From a virus: 64,000 nucleotides of DNA. The translations under genes and the position numbers were made by a program. This document shows, in pieces, positions 30,168-39,405 of the stretch. The notes beneath the pieces were generated by a model, which saw only the letters and a list, made by a program, of their open reading frames with translations, was not told the origin of the DNA and ran no database searches. The stretch covers positions 26,045-90,044 of the IMG/VR virus record IMGVR_UViG_3300044818_000015, one strand, 5' to 3'. Positions within the stretch are counted from its first letter, which is position 1, and every line of letters begins with the position of its first letter.

Positions 30168-30733
30168 CAGTAGAGATCGATCTGGCAGTTGAGGTTCAGA
30201 TGGGTTGTGCCCACTGCCGCGCCATAGAGCCGCAAGTCTCCGGTGGTGTACAAGAAAAGCATCGCTGCGCCCCACGTATTGGACCCGCTGCTGTAGGTCG
30301 CGATGCGGCCCACCAGGGAGATATCCGCGCGGAAGTAGCCTGCGGGCATCGTGCAGAGCACTATCGCGTCGGTAATGACACCACCCGAGAGCTGCCCGCG
30401 CAGGTGCAGCTTGTCAGGCGTCGACTCTTTGGAATAGACTTGGGCGCCATAGGTGGGTACGTTTGCCGATGCCCATCCGTTTTGCGGCGCAGGCAGGGCG
30501 ATCCACGCTGGCACCACAGCGCCACCGGATGCTATCACTGCCGGCGCGTCCTCAAGCGCGGTCACTGCCGCGTCCAGCTTCCCGATCGCGCGCAGGGTGC
30601 CTTTCCAGAAGTCGTACCAAACCCGGTTCACGCCTCCCAGCCTGGAGATCATGCCGGCGGATTCGTCGCTGCCGTCTCCGTCGAACATCGCCGAGCGGAT
30701 CGGGACTTCATTATGGCGGTCGGGATTAACCAC
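30167..30733 (-). CDS. Putative tail/neck accessory protein
   Basis: 188 residues. The first 65 are helical (NRVWYDFWKGTLRAIGKLDA), then a beta-rich domain (KLHLRGQLSGGVITDAIVLC) ending in QIDLY. This looks like a short fibre or receptor-binding tip attached by an N-terminal helix. It directly follows the gp10-like gene by one base and overlaps the GNAT-like gene. No family recognised. Confidence 0.55.
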   Translation of the reverse strand: MVNPDRHNEVPIRSAMFDGDGSDESAGMISRLGGVNRVWYDFWKGTLRAIGKLDAAVTALEDAPAVIASGGAVVPAWIALPAPQNGWASANVPTYGAQVYSKESTPDKLHLRGQLSGGVITDAIVLCTMPAGYFRADISLVGRIATYSSGSNTWGAAMLFLYTTGDLRLYGAAVGTTHLNLNCQIDLY

Positions 30734-30734
30734 C

Positions 30735-32852
30735 TTACGAGATCCCCAGTTCCACGTCCAGATAGGCGTTAATCAGGGCCTTCGGCGCATTTCCCGTCAC
30801 CGTCAACCGGAATACCCGGTCATCGGCGCTGCCGAGCTGCCAGAACACTACGCGGTCCATCGTGTTTACGGTCGACGCGGTAATCGTGAATGCCGGTCCG
30901 CCGCCCTCGAATGTATGGCCGCCGTCGTCGGACCATTCGAGCTCCACCGTCAGGGCTATTCCGCCCTTGGCTGTTTCGAGATCGAGCTGCCATTTGAGGA
31001 AGAATTGCCGCAAGCGCTCTTCGCAGATATGCGGCAGAGTGCGGAAGCACGCCATCTCGTGGCTGTCGTCGGTATAGATGGTGGGCGACAACTCGTAGAT
31101 CTTTCCGTTCTGGTAGTCGCCGATCCAGTGCTTGCCCCAGACGTAGCAGTGGCAATTGGCGCGATGCCGGTGCTCTGCCGCCGGGCCGGGCACATTGCTC
31201 CAGGAAGTGCGCTCATGCCACATGGGCTTGCCCATTTCAAGCGAGGACGTGCGGTCGTACACCCAGGTCTCATCCGCATCGGGAAAGGTGACTTGCCATA
31301 ATTCGTGGCCATCCAATCGATAGGAGAAGCCGATCGCATCCGAGGACTGCGCGAAGGTTTTCCAGTGCGCTTCGAGCGCGAACGTGGAAATGCGTTCCGG
31401 CTGATAGCCTTTGACGTAATAAGCCAGGGGCCCGCCGGCCAGGCTGCCTCCGATGAAGGCGAGTCCATCGCGAAATCCGGCTACCGACGCCGGCGCGAAG
31501 ATGCCAACGCTCATGGTCGCCCCGTCATCGCGTTGCAGCGGGAAGCTGGTTGCATCCGCCGCTGGCCCGCGCCATACTTCGCTCTTCGATTCGCCGAGGA
31601 CGTACAACTCGGAGTGGTCGGAGTAAAGAGCGCCGATATTGTCGGGGTAGGTCTCCTTGCGGGCGCTATCGAGAGGAGCGAATATGGTGCCGTCGCCCGC
31701 CGCGGAGGCCTGCATGAGCTTCGATGAGGGCGGCGCGACGATGAAATAGCTGTTGAGGAATGCCCCCGATGCGGCCTCGAGGATCGGATTCATCGCAAAC
31801 GTGTAGGTTCCGGGAGCGACGACTGTCCCGAGTTCCAGGCTTGTGGGGCTCGTCACGCTGGTCGGACTGCCCATGGATGTGCCGTCAAGCAGCAGAGTGG
31901 CCCCCACGATCCCAAAGGCGACCCCCACTCCGGCCATAGGAAACAAATCCCCTGAATCCCAGGTAAGCGTGGTGCCCGCCACCGTTGCCGTTCCGTTCAG
32001 GCCGGCAACCACGTAGAACTGCGCGAGCGATACGCCCGGGTCCGTCGCCAGATTCACGCGGTAGCCCGCGGGCGCGGGGACATTCGTCACCGTGTAGATC
32101 ACGTTATTGATCTGGATGGCGGAGCCCGCCTGCAGGGTGGGGAAAAGAGTAAGCGTGCCGGTAGCCGGACTTGCCACGTAAACCGAGTAATCGACAGCCG
32201 CGGCGTTCGTCGTCGATTCTACGGTGACCAGGGACGTCGGACTAAGGGGGAGTTTGACGTGGCAGGCCACGCCATCGATCGTGATCAGGTCGCCCGAGAT
32301 CAAGCCCGCAAAAGTCTGCCCGCTAAACCAGGACACCAACTGCCCGGCGCTGGTGACCCTTCCAATCCGGGAAAGGGTATCGGCTGTTCCGGTTATCGGA
32401 TCTCCAGACACCGGTCCGAGTCCGTTGTCGATGTAGAACCGTCCGGCGCTCACAATTCCCAGTTGATCGCCGTTCGGAAGCATCTGCACCGGCAGGCCGT
32501 CGTCGCCCACGTCGCCGCGCGCTGTGTGGTCGGCCGGTCCGCCGAGGCCGATGATGGTTCCGTCCTGGGCAATCTCGTAGAGCTTCGATCCCACCACCGC
32601 GAACATGCGCCCGCCCGAGCCGTCGAGAGGATACAGTGGGGAGCCGCCTGCCAGTAAGCCGCGTACGCCAGTGAACCCGGTTCCTAGCTGGACCAGCGCC
32701 GCGGCCAGCCCCGGGCATGAGCGCAGATAGCCGACACACTTCTCGCCGTCCACCTCCACCACTTCGGAGAACAGGTTGACGCTCCGCTGGCAGGCAACGT
32801 TCTTCGAGGCGAGCGAGTAACTGGGAGAGAGCCAGCCTTTAAATGGGGCCAT
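30735..32852 (-). CDS. P22 gp10-like packaged-DNA stabilization/neck protein
   Basis: 705 residues. The N-terminus (SLASKNVACQRSVNLFSEVV, then LRSCPGLAAAL) and the later YALHSELYVLGESKSEVW-like stretch (SDHSELYVLGESKSEVWRGP) follow the pattern of gp10-type proteins, which plug the head below gp4 and hold the packaged DNA. Mostly beta throughout. It lies downstream of a gp4-like gene, as in P22. Internal residues about 150-380 carry an extra Thr/Gly-rich part, possibly an inserted domain. Family assignment is by pattern and synteny. Confidence 0.65.
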   Translation of the reverse strand: MAPFKGWLSPSYSLASKNVACQRSVNLFSEVVEVDGEKCVGYLRSCPGLAAALVQLGTGFTGVRGLLAGGSPLYPLDGSGGRMFAVVGSKLYEIAQDGTIIGLGGPADHTARGDVGDDGLPVQMLPNGDQLGIVSAGRFYIDNGLGPVSGDPITGTADTLSRIGRVTSAGQLVSWFSGQTFAGLISGDLITIDGVACHVKLPLSPTSLVTVESTTNAAAVDYSVYVASPATGTLTLFPTLQAGSAIQINNVIYTVTNVPAPAGYRVNLATDPGVSLAQFYVVAGLNGTATVAGTTLTWDSGDLFPMAGVGVAFGIVGATLLLDGTSMGSPTSVTSPTSLELGTVVAPGTYTFAMNPILEAASGAFLNSYFIVAPPSSKLMQASAAGDGTIFAPLDSARKETYPDNIGALYSDHSELYVLGESKSEVWRGPAADATSFPLQRDDGATMSVGIFAPASVAGFRDGLAFIGGSLAGGPLAYYVKGYQPERISTFALEAHWKTFAQSSDAIGFSYRLDGHELWQVTFPDADETWVYDRTSSLEMGKPMWHERTSWSNVPGPAAEHRHRANCHCYVWGKHWIGDYQNGKIYELSPTIYTDDSHEMACFRTLPHICEERLRQFFLKWQLDLETAKGGIALTVELEWSDDGGHTFEGGGPAFTITASTVNTMDRVVFWQLGSADDRVFRLTVTGNAPKALINAYLDVELGIS

Positions 32853-32887
32853 AGTGAGTGTAGAGTTAGGGAAGTGGAGGTGCGGAC

Positions 32888-33172
32888 ATGCAAACGCTGA
32901 ATCTGGAGGCGCCGACGATGCGGCCCTATGGCCAACGGGTTGGCAAGCTAACCCGCTTTGGAGGAACGTGGCTCGATCTGGACCGGATCGAAGGCGTCGT
33001 ATTCGGGCCGGAGGACGGTTGCGGATCTGAGGTATCCCTCAGCGGAGGCGACAGACTGCACCTTTCCTTTGAAGATGCGGAATGCCTGCGGGTTTACCTC
33101 ACCGCATTCGAGTCCATTCAAAGAGACGTGGACAGCATTCCTGTAGCGTCCGGCGTAGAATCTGCGCCGTAA
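32888..33172 (+). CDS. Small plus-strand hypothetical protein
   Basis: 94 residues with GGAGG before the ATG. Contains RFGGTWLDLDRIEGVVFGPE and HLSFEDAECLRVYLTAFESI; looks like a small alpha/beta domain. It is opposite to its neighbours and sits in the gap between the gp10-like and gp4-like genes, like the plus-strand gene at 28513. A leftward copy of the two-box element begins at its 3' end. No family recognised. Confidence 0.6.
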   Translation: MQTLNLEAPTMRPYGQRVGKLTRFGGTWLDLDRIEGVVFGPEDGCGSEVSLSGGDRLHLSFEDAECLRVYLTAFESIQRDVDSIPVASGVESAP

Positions 33173-33195
33173 GCCAACGCAGTGCGTGCCCGACG
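33148..33195 (-). promoter_or_regulatory. Two-box intergenic element, copy H
   Basis: On the minus strand, a degenerate box 1 lies at 33184-33195 and box 2 CGCCGGACG at 33148-33156, 27 bases apart. It overlaps the 3' end of the plus-strand gene at 32888 and points toward the gp10-like gene. Confidence 0.45.
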
Positions 33196-33204
33196 ACGCA
33201 TGAC

Positions 33205-33999
33205 TTAATCGCCAGTCCGGTAATTGAAGCCGCTGCGCCCGCTCCGAATCGGCATGATCCCCGGGTTGCAGTCCATCTGCGGCGTCTGCGCGTTCAACCG
33301 TTGGATCTTCGCCAGTGCCTCGGTCGCCAGCATCACTACGCCCTCTTTGAGAGGCTTGTCCCATTCCATGGCGAGACGGATTGCCAGGTGATAGCGCACG
33401 GCATCGAGATATCCAGGCGGCACGCTGAAGGTTGTCGCTCCATCGAGAATTGCTCCCGCGATCGGCTGCCAGGAGGAAAGCCATACCAAATCGGCCGAGC
33501 TCTGCGGTACCGGCCAGAGGTTCGCGGTCGCATAGGGATAACTCGTCGCGTAGTACAGCCGCTGCGGGATCGTGCTGCCCGTGCCCGGCAGCGGGATCGA
33601 TTGAAACTGGTCGGAATTGATTACTTGCAGTTCCAGGTGCAGCGGCGATGCCGGGTTGGTCATCACCACGAGCATCGCTTTGGTGACTTTCACCGGACGG
33701 CTGGCGTCCCAGTTGCCCTGCGGCCCCACGGTGTACTGCGCCTGGCCCGCCACCAGGGCAAACGATTGTGTCAGCGTGCAGTAGGCGTTCAGCTCGTCCA
33801 CTGCCCAGGAATCGAGCATGGCGTTGAGGATAAAAAGCGCGTCCGTAAGCTCGCTATCGCTGTATCCGAATCCCGGGAGTAACTGGCCGATGCACCGGAA
33901 CGAGCTGCGTAACAGATCGCTGACCAGGACGCCGGCGCCCGCGATCGTCCCGCCGCCGGCCAGGGGTTGGTTGAATAGTGCAGTGTTAAATTCGCCCAT
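33205..33999 (-). CDS. P22 gp4-like head-completion protein, second copy
   Basis: 264 residues. After a flexible start, it has the order LNAMLDSWAVDELNAYCTLT, FALVAGQAQYTVGPQG, LWPVPQ and FSVPPGYLDAVRYHLAIRLA, the pattern of gp4-type tail-accessory factors that bind below the portal. The gene at 36958 shows the same order of motifs, so two related adaptors are encoded. The C-terminus (PIRSGRSGFNYRTGD) is extra. Located directly upstream of the gp10-like gene on the transcript, as expected for a neck protein. Confidence 0.65.
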   Translation of the reverse strand: MGEFNTALFNQPLAGGGTIAGAGVLVSDLLRSSFRCIGQLLPGFGYSDSELTDALFILNAMLDSWAVDELNAYCTLTQSFALVAGQAQYTVGPQGNWDASRPVKVTKAMLVVMTNPASPLHLELQVINSDQFQSIPLPGTGSTIPQRLYYATSYPYATANLWPVPQSSADLVWLSSWQPIAGAILDGATTFSVPPGYLDAVRYHLAIRLAMEWDKPLKEGVVMLATEALAKIQRLNAQTPQMDCNPGIMPIRSGRSGFNYRTGD

Positions 34000-34017
34000 G
34001 GTGGTGTCCTCGGGCGC

Positions 34018-36819
34018 TTAATAGGACGGATAAAACTTCGAAGTACCGGGGTCGTAGCACATTTGCATGGCCTTGCCGATGACTCCGGTGCTCGCGATCG
34101 CGATGTTGCCGGCGTTGGTGGTGGTGTAGGCCGCATCCGGGATCCAGTTGAGGCAGCCGCCCGTGAAGCCCGCAGGCAGCGTCACCGTAACAATGGCGGC
34201 CGTGCCCGTGACGTGGAACATCGCGCCAGTGGGAAGGATTGTTGCCGCGCTTGCCACGTTGGCGCCCACCAGGTTGTTGTTGTAAGTGGGCAATCCTCCC
34301 AGCCAGAGCAGGGTGCCATCGGAGTAGTAGAACGTCGGGACATTCCGCCGTGCGGCGTAGGTGTTGCCGATGGTGGCGCCGGCGGTAAAAGCAACCACCC
34401 CATCGACGGCGGTGAAGTAGCCGCTGCGTCCGGCCCAGGCGGATCCAGACGCAGGCACGGAGCCCGCCGGTCCGATGGCGGTGATCGTAGTTGTGCCGGT
34501 GATATTGAAATTGGGATTGAGGGGCATCGTCAGGGTCGCCGCGGAGGCCACCGTGCCTTGCACGTCCGAGACGCCCAGATTGAACCCCATCGTCAAGTGG
34601 GTCGGGAACGTAGCGCCGCCTAAATTGATAGCGATAGGCCCGGTGGTGAATGGTCCGGTGAAGGAAGCGCCCGAGAGATCGTTCCCGGCGATCACAACAT
34701 TGGCGCCGCCGGCCTCGGCCAGGATTCCCCAGGCTGCCTTGCTGGAATGGATGACGTTGTTGGTAATTATGGCGCTGGCCCCGTTGAGGATGATGCAGCC
34801 AATCGAGGCCGAGGACGCCTCATTGCAGTCGGTGATCGAGTTGCCTGAGATCACCGCTTGCCGCCCCTGCGCCGCATTCAACTGAATGGCGGCGTTCTTC
34901 AGGGAGCGAAAATTGTTATCGGTGATCGAAATCACTCCGAACGGCGCTCCGCCGCTTGTAGTTTGCAGGACGGCGTAATTGCAGGTTGCCGCCCCGCCGA
35001 CGTCGGAATTGTGAATATAGATGTCCCCCGCGTTGGCGCTCGCGGTGTTGGCAATTTGGAACGCGGCTCCGTTGGCGGCGCATCCATCCACCAGCAGATC
35101 ATCGATATCGATGCTGGCCAGATACCAGATGGGATACCCGGTTAATCCGCCCGGTACCATTTTTATGAACGCATCGCCGCCAGCGCCACGGACGTGCGAG
35201 ATGCCGATGCCATCAGCCGCCTGGATGTTGATGGCGACCGCGCCCGAGGTTTGTGTGGTCGCTGGGCTGATCGAGAAAATCTCGCCGTTCGTGACGGTGA
35301 TATCGGAGTTGCTTTGCAGCCCGACCGTGGCGGTGAACAGGATGGCGTCGAGCGCATGGGCCTGGTTTTGCAAGTAGAAGTTGTTGAGACTCGAATTCGA
35401 CGCGGCGTCGAACACTACTTGGTGCGGCCCGTCATAGATGCGGATGCCGTCAATGTGGCAGGAAACTTTGACGCAGTAGATGGCGGCCCCGGTCGATTGC
35501 GCGGCGGTGGTGTAGTTGTTGATGGTCAGGTTGCGGACATAGGTCTGCTTCACCGGGCTTGTGGAAGCCGTGTCCGCGATCAGCAACAGATCGCCATTGG
35601 CATGATCCTCCGGCCGGGTGATCGAATATTGCGCCCCGGTGTTCTTGCCGTCGAGCGTGAAGTTACCGAGCGGAAAGGTGACCTTCCCGTGCATCACGAT
35701 CCCGGCCTCCGGATTCAGTTCCGCCGTCCCGCCTCCATAGGTGGCGAACAGGTAACCCAGAGCTTCCTGGATCCCGCCCGTCGCACTGAGGACCGTCCAG
35801 GCGCCTGAGTGATTGTTGGCGGGCGACACCTGCACCGTCCCGGATGCCAGTCCCGAGGTACATGTGCCGCCGGCGGAGACCAGCGCTTCCGCCGTGCCGC
35901 TTCCACCGGTGATATAGAGTGTGCTGGCATAGACCCCGTTTGCCACGATTCCCACCGGGCAGGGAATCAGCGTGATGGATTGCAGCCCACCGCCGCCCGT
36001 CAGAGTGCCGCCGGGCGTTTGCACAGGGAAGTCGAAATCCGGAACGTATGCCGTGGCCGCTGTCTTGAAGGCCCCGCTAAAGGGCGTCGTGGCGTCCGCT
36101 CGGTACCGCTGAAACGGCGCCGTGCCGGTGGGAGTTACTGCCGGCAGCACACCCGAGTCCACCAATGCGCCGTCCGAGTCATACTTCGGCACCGTTCCTA
36201 CGCCCGGGGCGCTTGAAGCGGCCATCTGCACTTTCGTGGTGTTCAATCCGCGGGTGCTGCCGTTCAGTAGCGCCTGCAGGCCCAGAGGCGCGGTGACCTG
36301 GCCCGTTCCTCCTTTATTGATAGGGATCGTGGGCCCCGAGGTTGTGCCCGGGATATTGGCCATGCTCGCGCCGAGCGCCGTCTCGATGGCCTCTACTTCC
36401 ACCCGGTTCACATTGTGGTGCCACGCCGTCATGAGCACCGCAACGCAACCGTGAGGGGTCGTCCCGACGCACGTCGCGCCAGTTGAAGTATGTACGGCGG
36501 CGGTGGTGCCATCGAAGGCGCGTCCGTTGATATTCGGGCAGGCTCCGGTGGCTCCTACGTTCAGAACGTTCGCCCCTGCTACGCCGCAGATCGAGATAAT
36601 CTCCGAATCGACGCTGACCAGCATGTTGGCGACGAAGCCCGTGGTCGAGGCCACAACCAGCACTGTGTCGCCCACCAGCGTGGTCGAGGTCAGATTCGTC
36701 TGGAGCCGGTTGACGGCCACCTTGAGTTGGCTGTCGGCGGCTACCGCGGTCGGGAATTGCGCCGTCTGCGCGCAGGCCGATACTACGGCCATGACAAGTA
36801 AGAGGGCGAGGTTTCGCAT
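34018..36819 (-). CDS. Large beta-helix surface protein with signal peptide
   Basis: 933 residues. An N-terminal signal (MRNLALLLVMAVVSACAQ) has either a cut before Gln or a lipobox-like VSAC. Then a Thr/Ala/Gly-rich shaft, and from about residue 370 to 730 repeated Asn-rich turns such as AVISGNSITD, IITNNVIHSS and VVIAGNDL, the ladder of a right-handed parallel beta-helix (pectate-lyase or NosD-like). This suits a tailspike or secreted polysaccharide-binding protein. AAGGA precedes the start. It interrupts the two gp4-like genes. Confidence 0.65.
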   Translation of the reverse strand: MRNLALLLVMAVVSACAQTAQFPTAVAADSQLKVAVNRLQTNLTSTTLVGDTVLVVASTTGFVANMLVSVDSEIISICGVAGANVLNVGATGACPNINGRAFDGTTAAVHTSTGATCVGTTPHGCVAVLMTAWHHNVNRVEVEAIETALGASMANIPGTTSGPTIPINKGGTGQVTAPLGLQALLNGSTRGLNTTKVQMAASSAPGVGTVPKYDSDGALVDSGVLPAVTPTGTAPFQRYRADATTPFSGAFKTAATAYVPDFDFPVQTPGGTLTGGGGLQSITLIPCPVGIVANGVYASTLYITGGSGTAEALVSAGGTCTSGLASGTVQVSPANNHSGAWTVLSATGGIQEALGYLFATYGGGTAELNPEAGIVMHGKVTFPLGNFTLDGKNTGAQYSITRPEDHANGDLLLIADTASTSPVKQTYVRNLTINNYTTAAQSTGAAIYCVKVSCHIDGIRIYDGPHQVVFDAASNSSLNNFYLQNQAHALDAILFTATVGLQSNSDITVTNGEIFSISPATTQTSGAVAINIQAADGIGISHVRGAGGDAFIKMVPGGLTGYPIWYLASIDIDDLLVDGCAANGAAFQIANTASANAGDIYIHNSDVGGAATCNYAVLQTTSGGAPFGVISITDNNFRSLKNAAIQLNAAQGRQAVISGNSITDCNEASSASIGCIILNGASAIITNNVIHSSKAAWGILAEAGGANVVIAGNDLSGASFTGPFTTGPIAINLGGATFPTHLTMGFNLGVSDVQGTVASAATLTMPLNPNFNITGTTTITAIGPAGSVPASGSAWAGRSGYFTAVDGVVAFTAGATIGNTYAARRNVPTFYYSDGTLLWLGGLPTYNNNLVGANVASAATILPTGAMFHVTGTAAIVTVTLPAGFTGGCLNWIPDAAYTTTNAGNIAIASTGVIGKAMQMCYDPGTSKFYPSY

Positions 36820-36852
36820 TTTAGGGGAATTCCTTTAACTGCTTTTTGGGTT

Positions 36853-36948
36853 GAACAATCTACTCGCGGGGCGCGGTGTTACCAGGAGCCGGCTTAAGCG
36901 GCCGGCGTAGAAGCTACCGGCGAAGCAACGCAGCAAACGTGCCCGAAG
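36853..36948 (-). promoter_or_regulatory. Duplicated intergenic region with two-box element, copy D
   Basis: Minus-strand box 1 at 36937-36948, box 2 variant at 36899-36907. Farther downstream, 36853-36886 matches 42842-42875 at 33 of 34 positions. The whole block precedes the beta-helix gene at 36819, so it is probably a leader or promoter. Confidence 0.6.
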
Positions 36949-36957
36949 AAAACTGTC

Positions 36958-37614
36958 TTACTGTTGTTGCGCCTGCGCGCTATGTTCGCTGGCGTTGCTA
37001 GCGCCTAAAGCCGACTTACACTGGTCGGCCACCAGCTTGATGGTGGGATCGAGCTTCCGCCCGAACTTCGGCGCCAGGTCCACTGCCAGGTTGTACAGGA
37101 TGGCCTTCAGGTATCCCGGCGGGAAGTCGAGATCGAGCGCGGTATCGGTGACCGCGGCTAACTGGCTCCATACCCACAGCGACAGTGTTTGGCCGCCGTT
37201 CGGGATCGGATAGATGCGAATAGTCCCCACCGGGTAGGCGGCGTCGTACGTGAGTGCGCGGATCCGCGAGCCGGTCAACGCCGCGTCGTCCACTAATGCC
37301 TCGAACGTCAGGGCGTCCACCGGCTTTCCGTCGTCGCTCGTTCCGCCCGCCGTGGTCGATGCCCACGCTTCGATCTTCTCCGGCCGTGTGGGGAAAGTCC
37401 CGCCGGGTCCAGCGGTGAGGGTGGCCTGTCCGTTTACCAGCGCCGCGGTCACGCGCCCTACCGAGTAGACCGCCTGCCCCGTTGCGTTCCACTCGCCCAA
37501 CAGCATATTCAGCCCTAGCAGGCTGGTTGTCCGCGCCTCGGGGCTAATTGTCTGTCCTGGGTAGCGGACGCCGAGGAGTAAGAGCGCTTCGAGAATCAGT
37601 TGATCGCCGGTCAT
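36958..37614 (-). CDS. P22 gp4-like head-completion protein, first copy
   Basis: 218 residues. Shows MTGDQLILEALLLLGVRYPG, LGLNMLLGEWNATGQAVYSV, IRIYPIP and LDFPPGYLKAILYNLAVDLA, the gp4-type pattern and in the same order as the 33205 gene. It ends Gln-rich (HSAQAQQQ). The start lies three bases after the gene at 37618. Between coat and gp10-like genes it fills the expected neck position; why two copies are kept is unknown. Confidence 0.65.
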   Translation of the reverse strand: MTGDQLILEALLLLGVRYPGQTISPEARTTSLLGLNMLLGEWNATGQAVYSVGRVTAALVNGQATLTAGPGGTFPTRPEKIEAWASTTAGGTSDDGKPVDALTFEALVDDAALTGSRIRALTYDAAYPVGTIRIYPIPNGGQTLSLWVWSQLAAVTDTALDLDFPPGYLKAILYNLAVDLAPKFGRKLDPTIKLVADQCKSALGASNASEHSAQAQQQ

Positions 37615-37617
37615 GGG

Positions 37618-38028
37618 TTACTCCGTTGCCGGTTTCGGCGATGGTGCGGACTTTGCCTTCTTCGAGGCGGCAGCGCGCAGCTCGAGAACTTCGGCCACTC
37701 GCTCGGCGCAGTAGCTCTGCACGTCCGCGTGGTCTTTCGCCAGCCGCGCATGCTCGGCGGTCAACGTGGCGAAGGCGTCCTGCAGACGAAGGTTCTCGGC
37801 CTTCAGCTCCCCCAGTGTCGGTTCGGCCACCGGCGCCACCAACGGGATGGGCGGGTAGGGCGTATCCCTCCACGGGCTTTCGAGCGCGCGGTCTTCGGCT
37901 TCGCCGTTCACGGTCTTGGTGCTGCCATCCGGGTGATAGCGGACGCTCGGATAGGACTGGAACACATGCGGTTTTTGCTCCAGGTAATTGATTCTGGACG
38001 CTGGTGAAAGTTGGCGGTCGGCAAACAT
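37618..38028 (-). CDS. Small coiled-coil hypothetical protein
   Basis: 136 residues. The first half is extended and Pro-rich (VFQSYPSVRYHPDGSTKTVN), the second half is a coiled coil (LGELKAENLRLQDAFATLTA) with a Lys/Ala/Pro tail. It sits between the coat region and the gp4-like gene and may be a minor head or neck factor. Family not recognised. Confidence 0.6.
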   Translation of the reverse strand: MFADRQLSPASRINYLEQKPHVFQSYPSVRYHPDGSTKTVNGEAEDRALESPWRDTPYPPIPLVAPVAEPTLGELKAENLRLQDAFATLTAEHARLAKDHADVQSYCAERVAEVLELRAAASKKAKSAPSPKPATE

Positions 38029-38219
38029 GAGGGATTCTCTTTCTTCTTCGGGCGTGAGGGTTGGGACTGCTGGAGAGGGATGGTTTCGCCGGGTTAGGTA
38101 CTTGACGAAGCGGGCAAAATTGTCGATGCTGCTTTACTCGCAAGGCGTGTCAAGCAGCGTCCGGCGGAGACTCCGACTGGCGAGATCTTCAGGACGTGCC
38201 CGAAGAAGCAAACTCCGGA
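38029..38219. promoter_or_regulatory. Intergenic region with two-box element, copy E, and a degenerate inverse copy
   Basis: Minus-strand box 1 (exact CTTCGGGCACGT) at 38194-38205 and box 2 CGCCGGACG at 38158-38166, 27 bases apart. A plus-strand degenerate pair lies at 38046-38057 and 38087-38095, 29 bases apart. The minus copy faces the gene starting at 38028. No gene seen in the gap. Confidence 0.5.
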
Positions 38220-39293
38220 CTACATCTTTACGATTTCAATGCTGGCGTTCTGAATCAGTACGCTCGAATCACTGGCGCCGGTGACCACGGTCAGTTCTAC
38301 AATCTTCACTGCCGTGGTGTCGAGTGCCACGGAAGTGGTGGTAATACCGACCACGTTCAATGCGGTGAACGCGCCGGTAGTCACATGCGTGCTCGATACG
38401 ATTCCCTGCCCTACCACCGTGCCACTGGCGCCTGCGGTTCGTACGGTAACCAGAAAGTCCAGGTAGAACGGCTGCGTGGTGATGCTGGCGACGGCCGCGG
38501 CGGTGACGGTGCCCGCGATATTACCGGTAAGCGTGGTGGTTCCGATGCGGACCTTGAAAACGTCGTTGCCGGGTGAGCCCGCGGTGGTGATCGTGCCGGC
38601 TGCCGTAATTCGGAAAGTGGTTCCGGCCTGCATGAGAGTGGCGGGGACCGAGCACGCCACCACTTGCGCCTCCACGTTCACGATGGCGGCCGACTGCGCC
38701 ACAATCGACGCGCATGCGCCCGGGCTTTGGTGCTGATGGTCGCGCCTGGCGGCGATCGAGGAGGTTCCTGGAGCGCCCAGCGCGAGCGGCGTAGTCACCG
38801 CGGCCCCCACCGTATCGAACGCCTGCGTGCCGGTTTGCAGCGTATTACCGTTGACGTCGTGGACTTGCCACGCTTGCCGGTTCAGGGTGGCCACCCCGTT
38901 GGCCGGGAGTGTAATGCCCGGCAAAACCTGGAATGCGGCCGTCGCCGAGGATCCGTTCACCGCCAGCGTCACGCCGGTAACCGCGCTGCTCGTGGTGTTG
39001 GCGAGAGAAGCGAGAGACACAAAGGCCATGACGCCGTTCGGCACGGTGTAGAGCACCGAGTTCGAGGTGCCCAACACGCCTTGTGCCAGCACGCCATAGC
39101 TCGCGTTGCCGCCCGTGTTCGTGTTGACGCCAAAAATGGTGTAAGTGACCGCGCTCGCCGTGCCCGCCAGGCCTTGCAGGGTATTCCCTGCCGCCAACGG
39201 GATCGTGTCGACGCTCAAGGCGCTGCCGGGGATGTTTTGCTGCGCCATGACTATTGCGATCTGCAATAGAAAGAGAAGGGTAAGTCGTTTCAT
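38220..39293 (-). CDS. Secreted or surface beta-rich protein with signal peptide
   Basis: 357 residues from the ATG at 39293. Signal MKRLTLLFLLQIAIVMA followed by QQ. The rest is Thr/Ala/Val-rich beta sequence; SIAARRDHQHQSPGACASIV has the RRDHxH motif seen before C-terminal domains in many phage fibres. The last 150 residues look like a jelly-roll tip (LDFLVTVRTAGASGTVVGQG). It lies just downstream of a terminator, so it needs its own promoter. Fibre-like, secretion inferred. Confidence 0.6.
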   Translation of the reverse strand: MKRLTLLFLLQIAIVMAQQNIPGSALSVDTIPLAAGNTLQGLAGTASAVTYTIFGVNTNTGGNASYGVLAQGVLGTSNSVLYTVPNGVMAFVSLASLANTTSSAVTGVTLAVNGSSATAAFQVLPGITLPANGVATLNRQAWQVHDVNGNTLQTGTQAFDTVGAAVTTPLALGAPGTSSIAARRDHQHQSPGACASIVAQSAAIVNVEAQVVACSVPATLMQAGTTFRITAAGTITTAGSPGNDVFKVRIGTTTLTGNIAGTVTAAAVASITTQPFYLDFLVTVRTAGASGTVVGQGIVSSTHVTTGAFTALNVVGITTTSVALDTTAVKIVELTVVTGASDSSVLIQNASIEIVKM

Positions 39294-39354
39294 TGGTGTG
39301 GGCCTCTTGGTGGATTGGGACTGCGACATAATTGCGAAAAAAGCGAAATAGATG

Positions 39355-39390
39355 GAAAAACGAGGCGGCCCCCGGTTGGAAGCCGCCCCA
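39355..39390 (-). terminator. Intrinsic terminator after the coat transcription unit
   Basis: On the minus strand GGCGGC and GCCGCC (plus positions 39382-39387 and 39364-39369) form a 6-bp GC stem with a 12-base loop, followed by TCGTTTTT. It lies about 15 bases after the stop of the gene at 39406, separating the coat unit from the next gene. Confidence 0.7.
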
Positions 39391-39405
39391 AGGGAAGAAA
39401 CAGGG

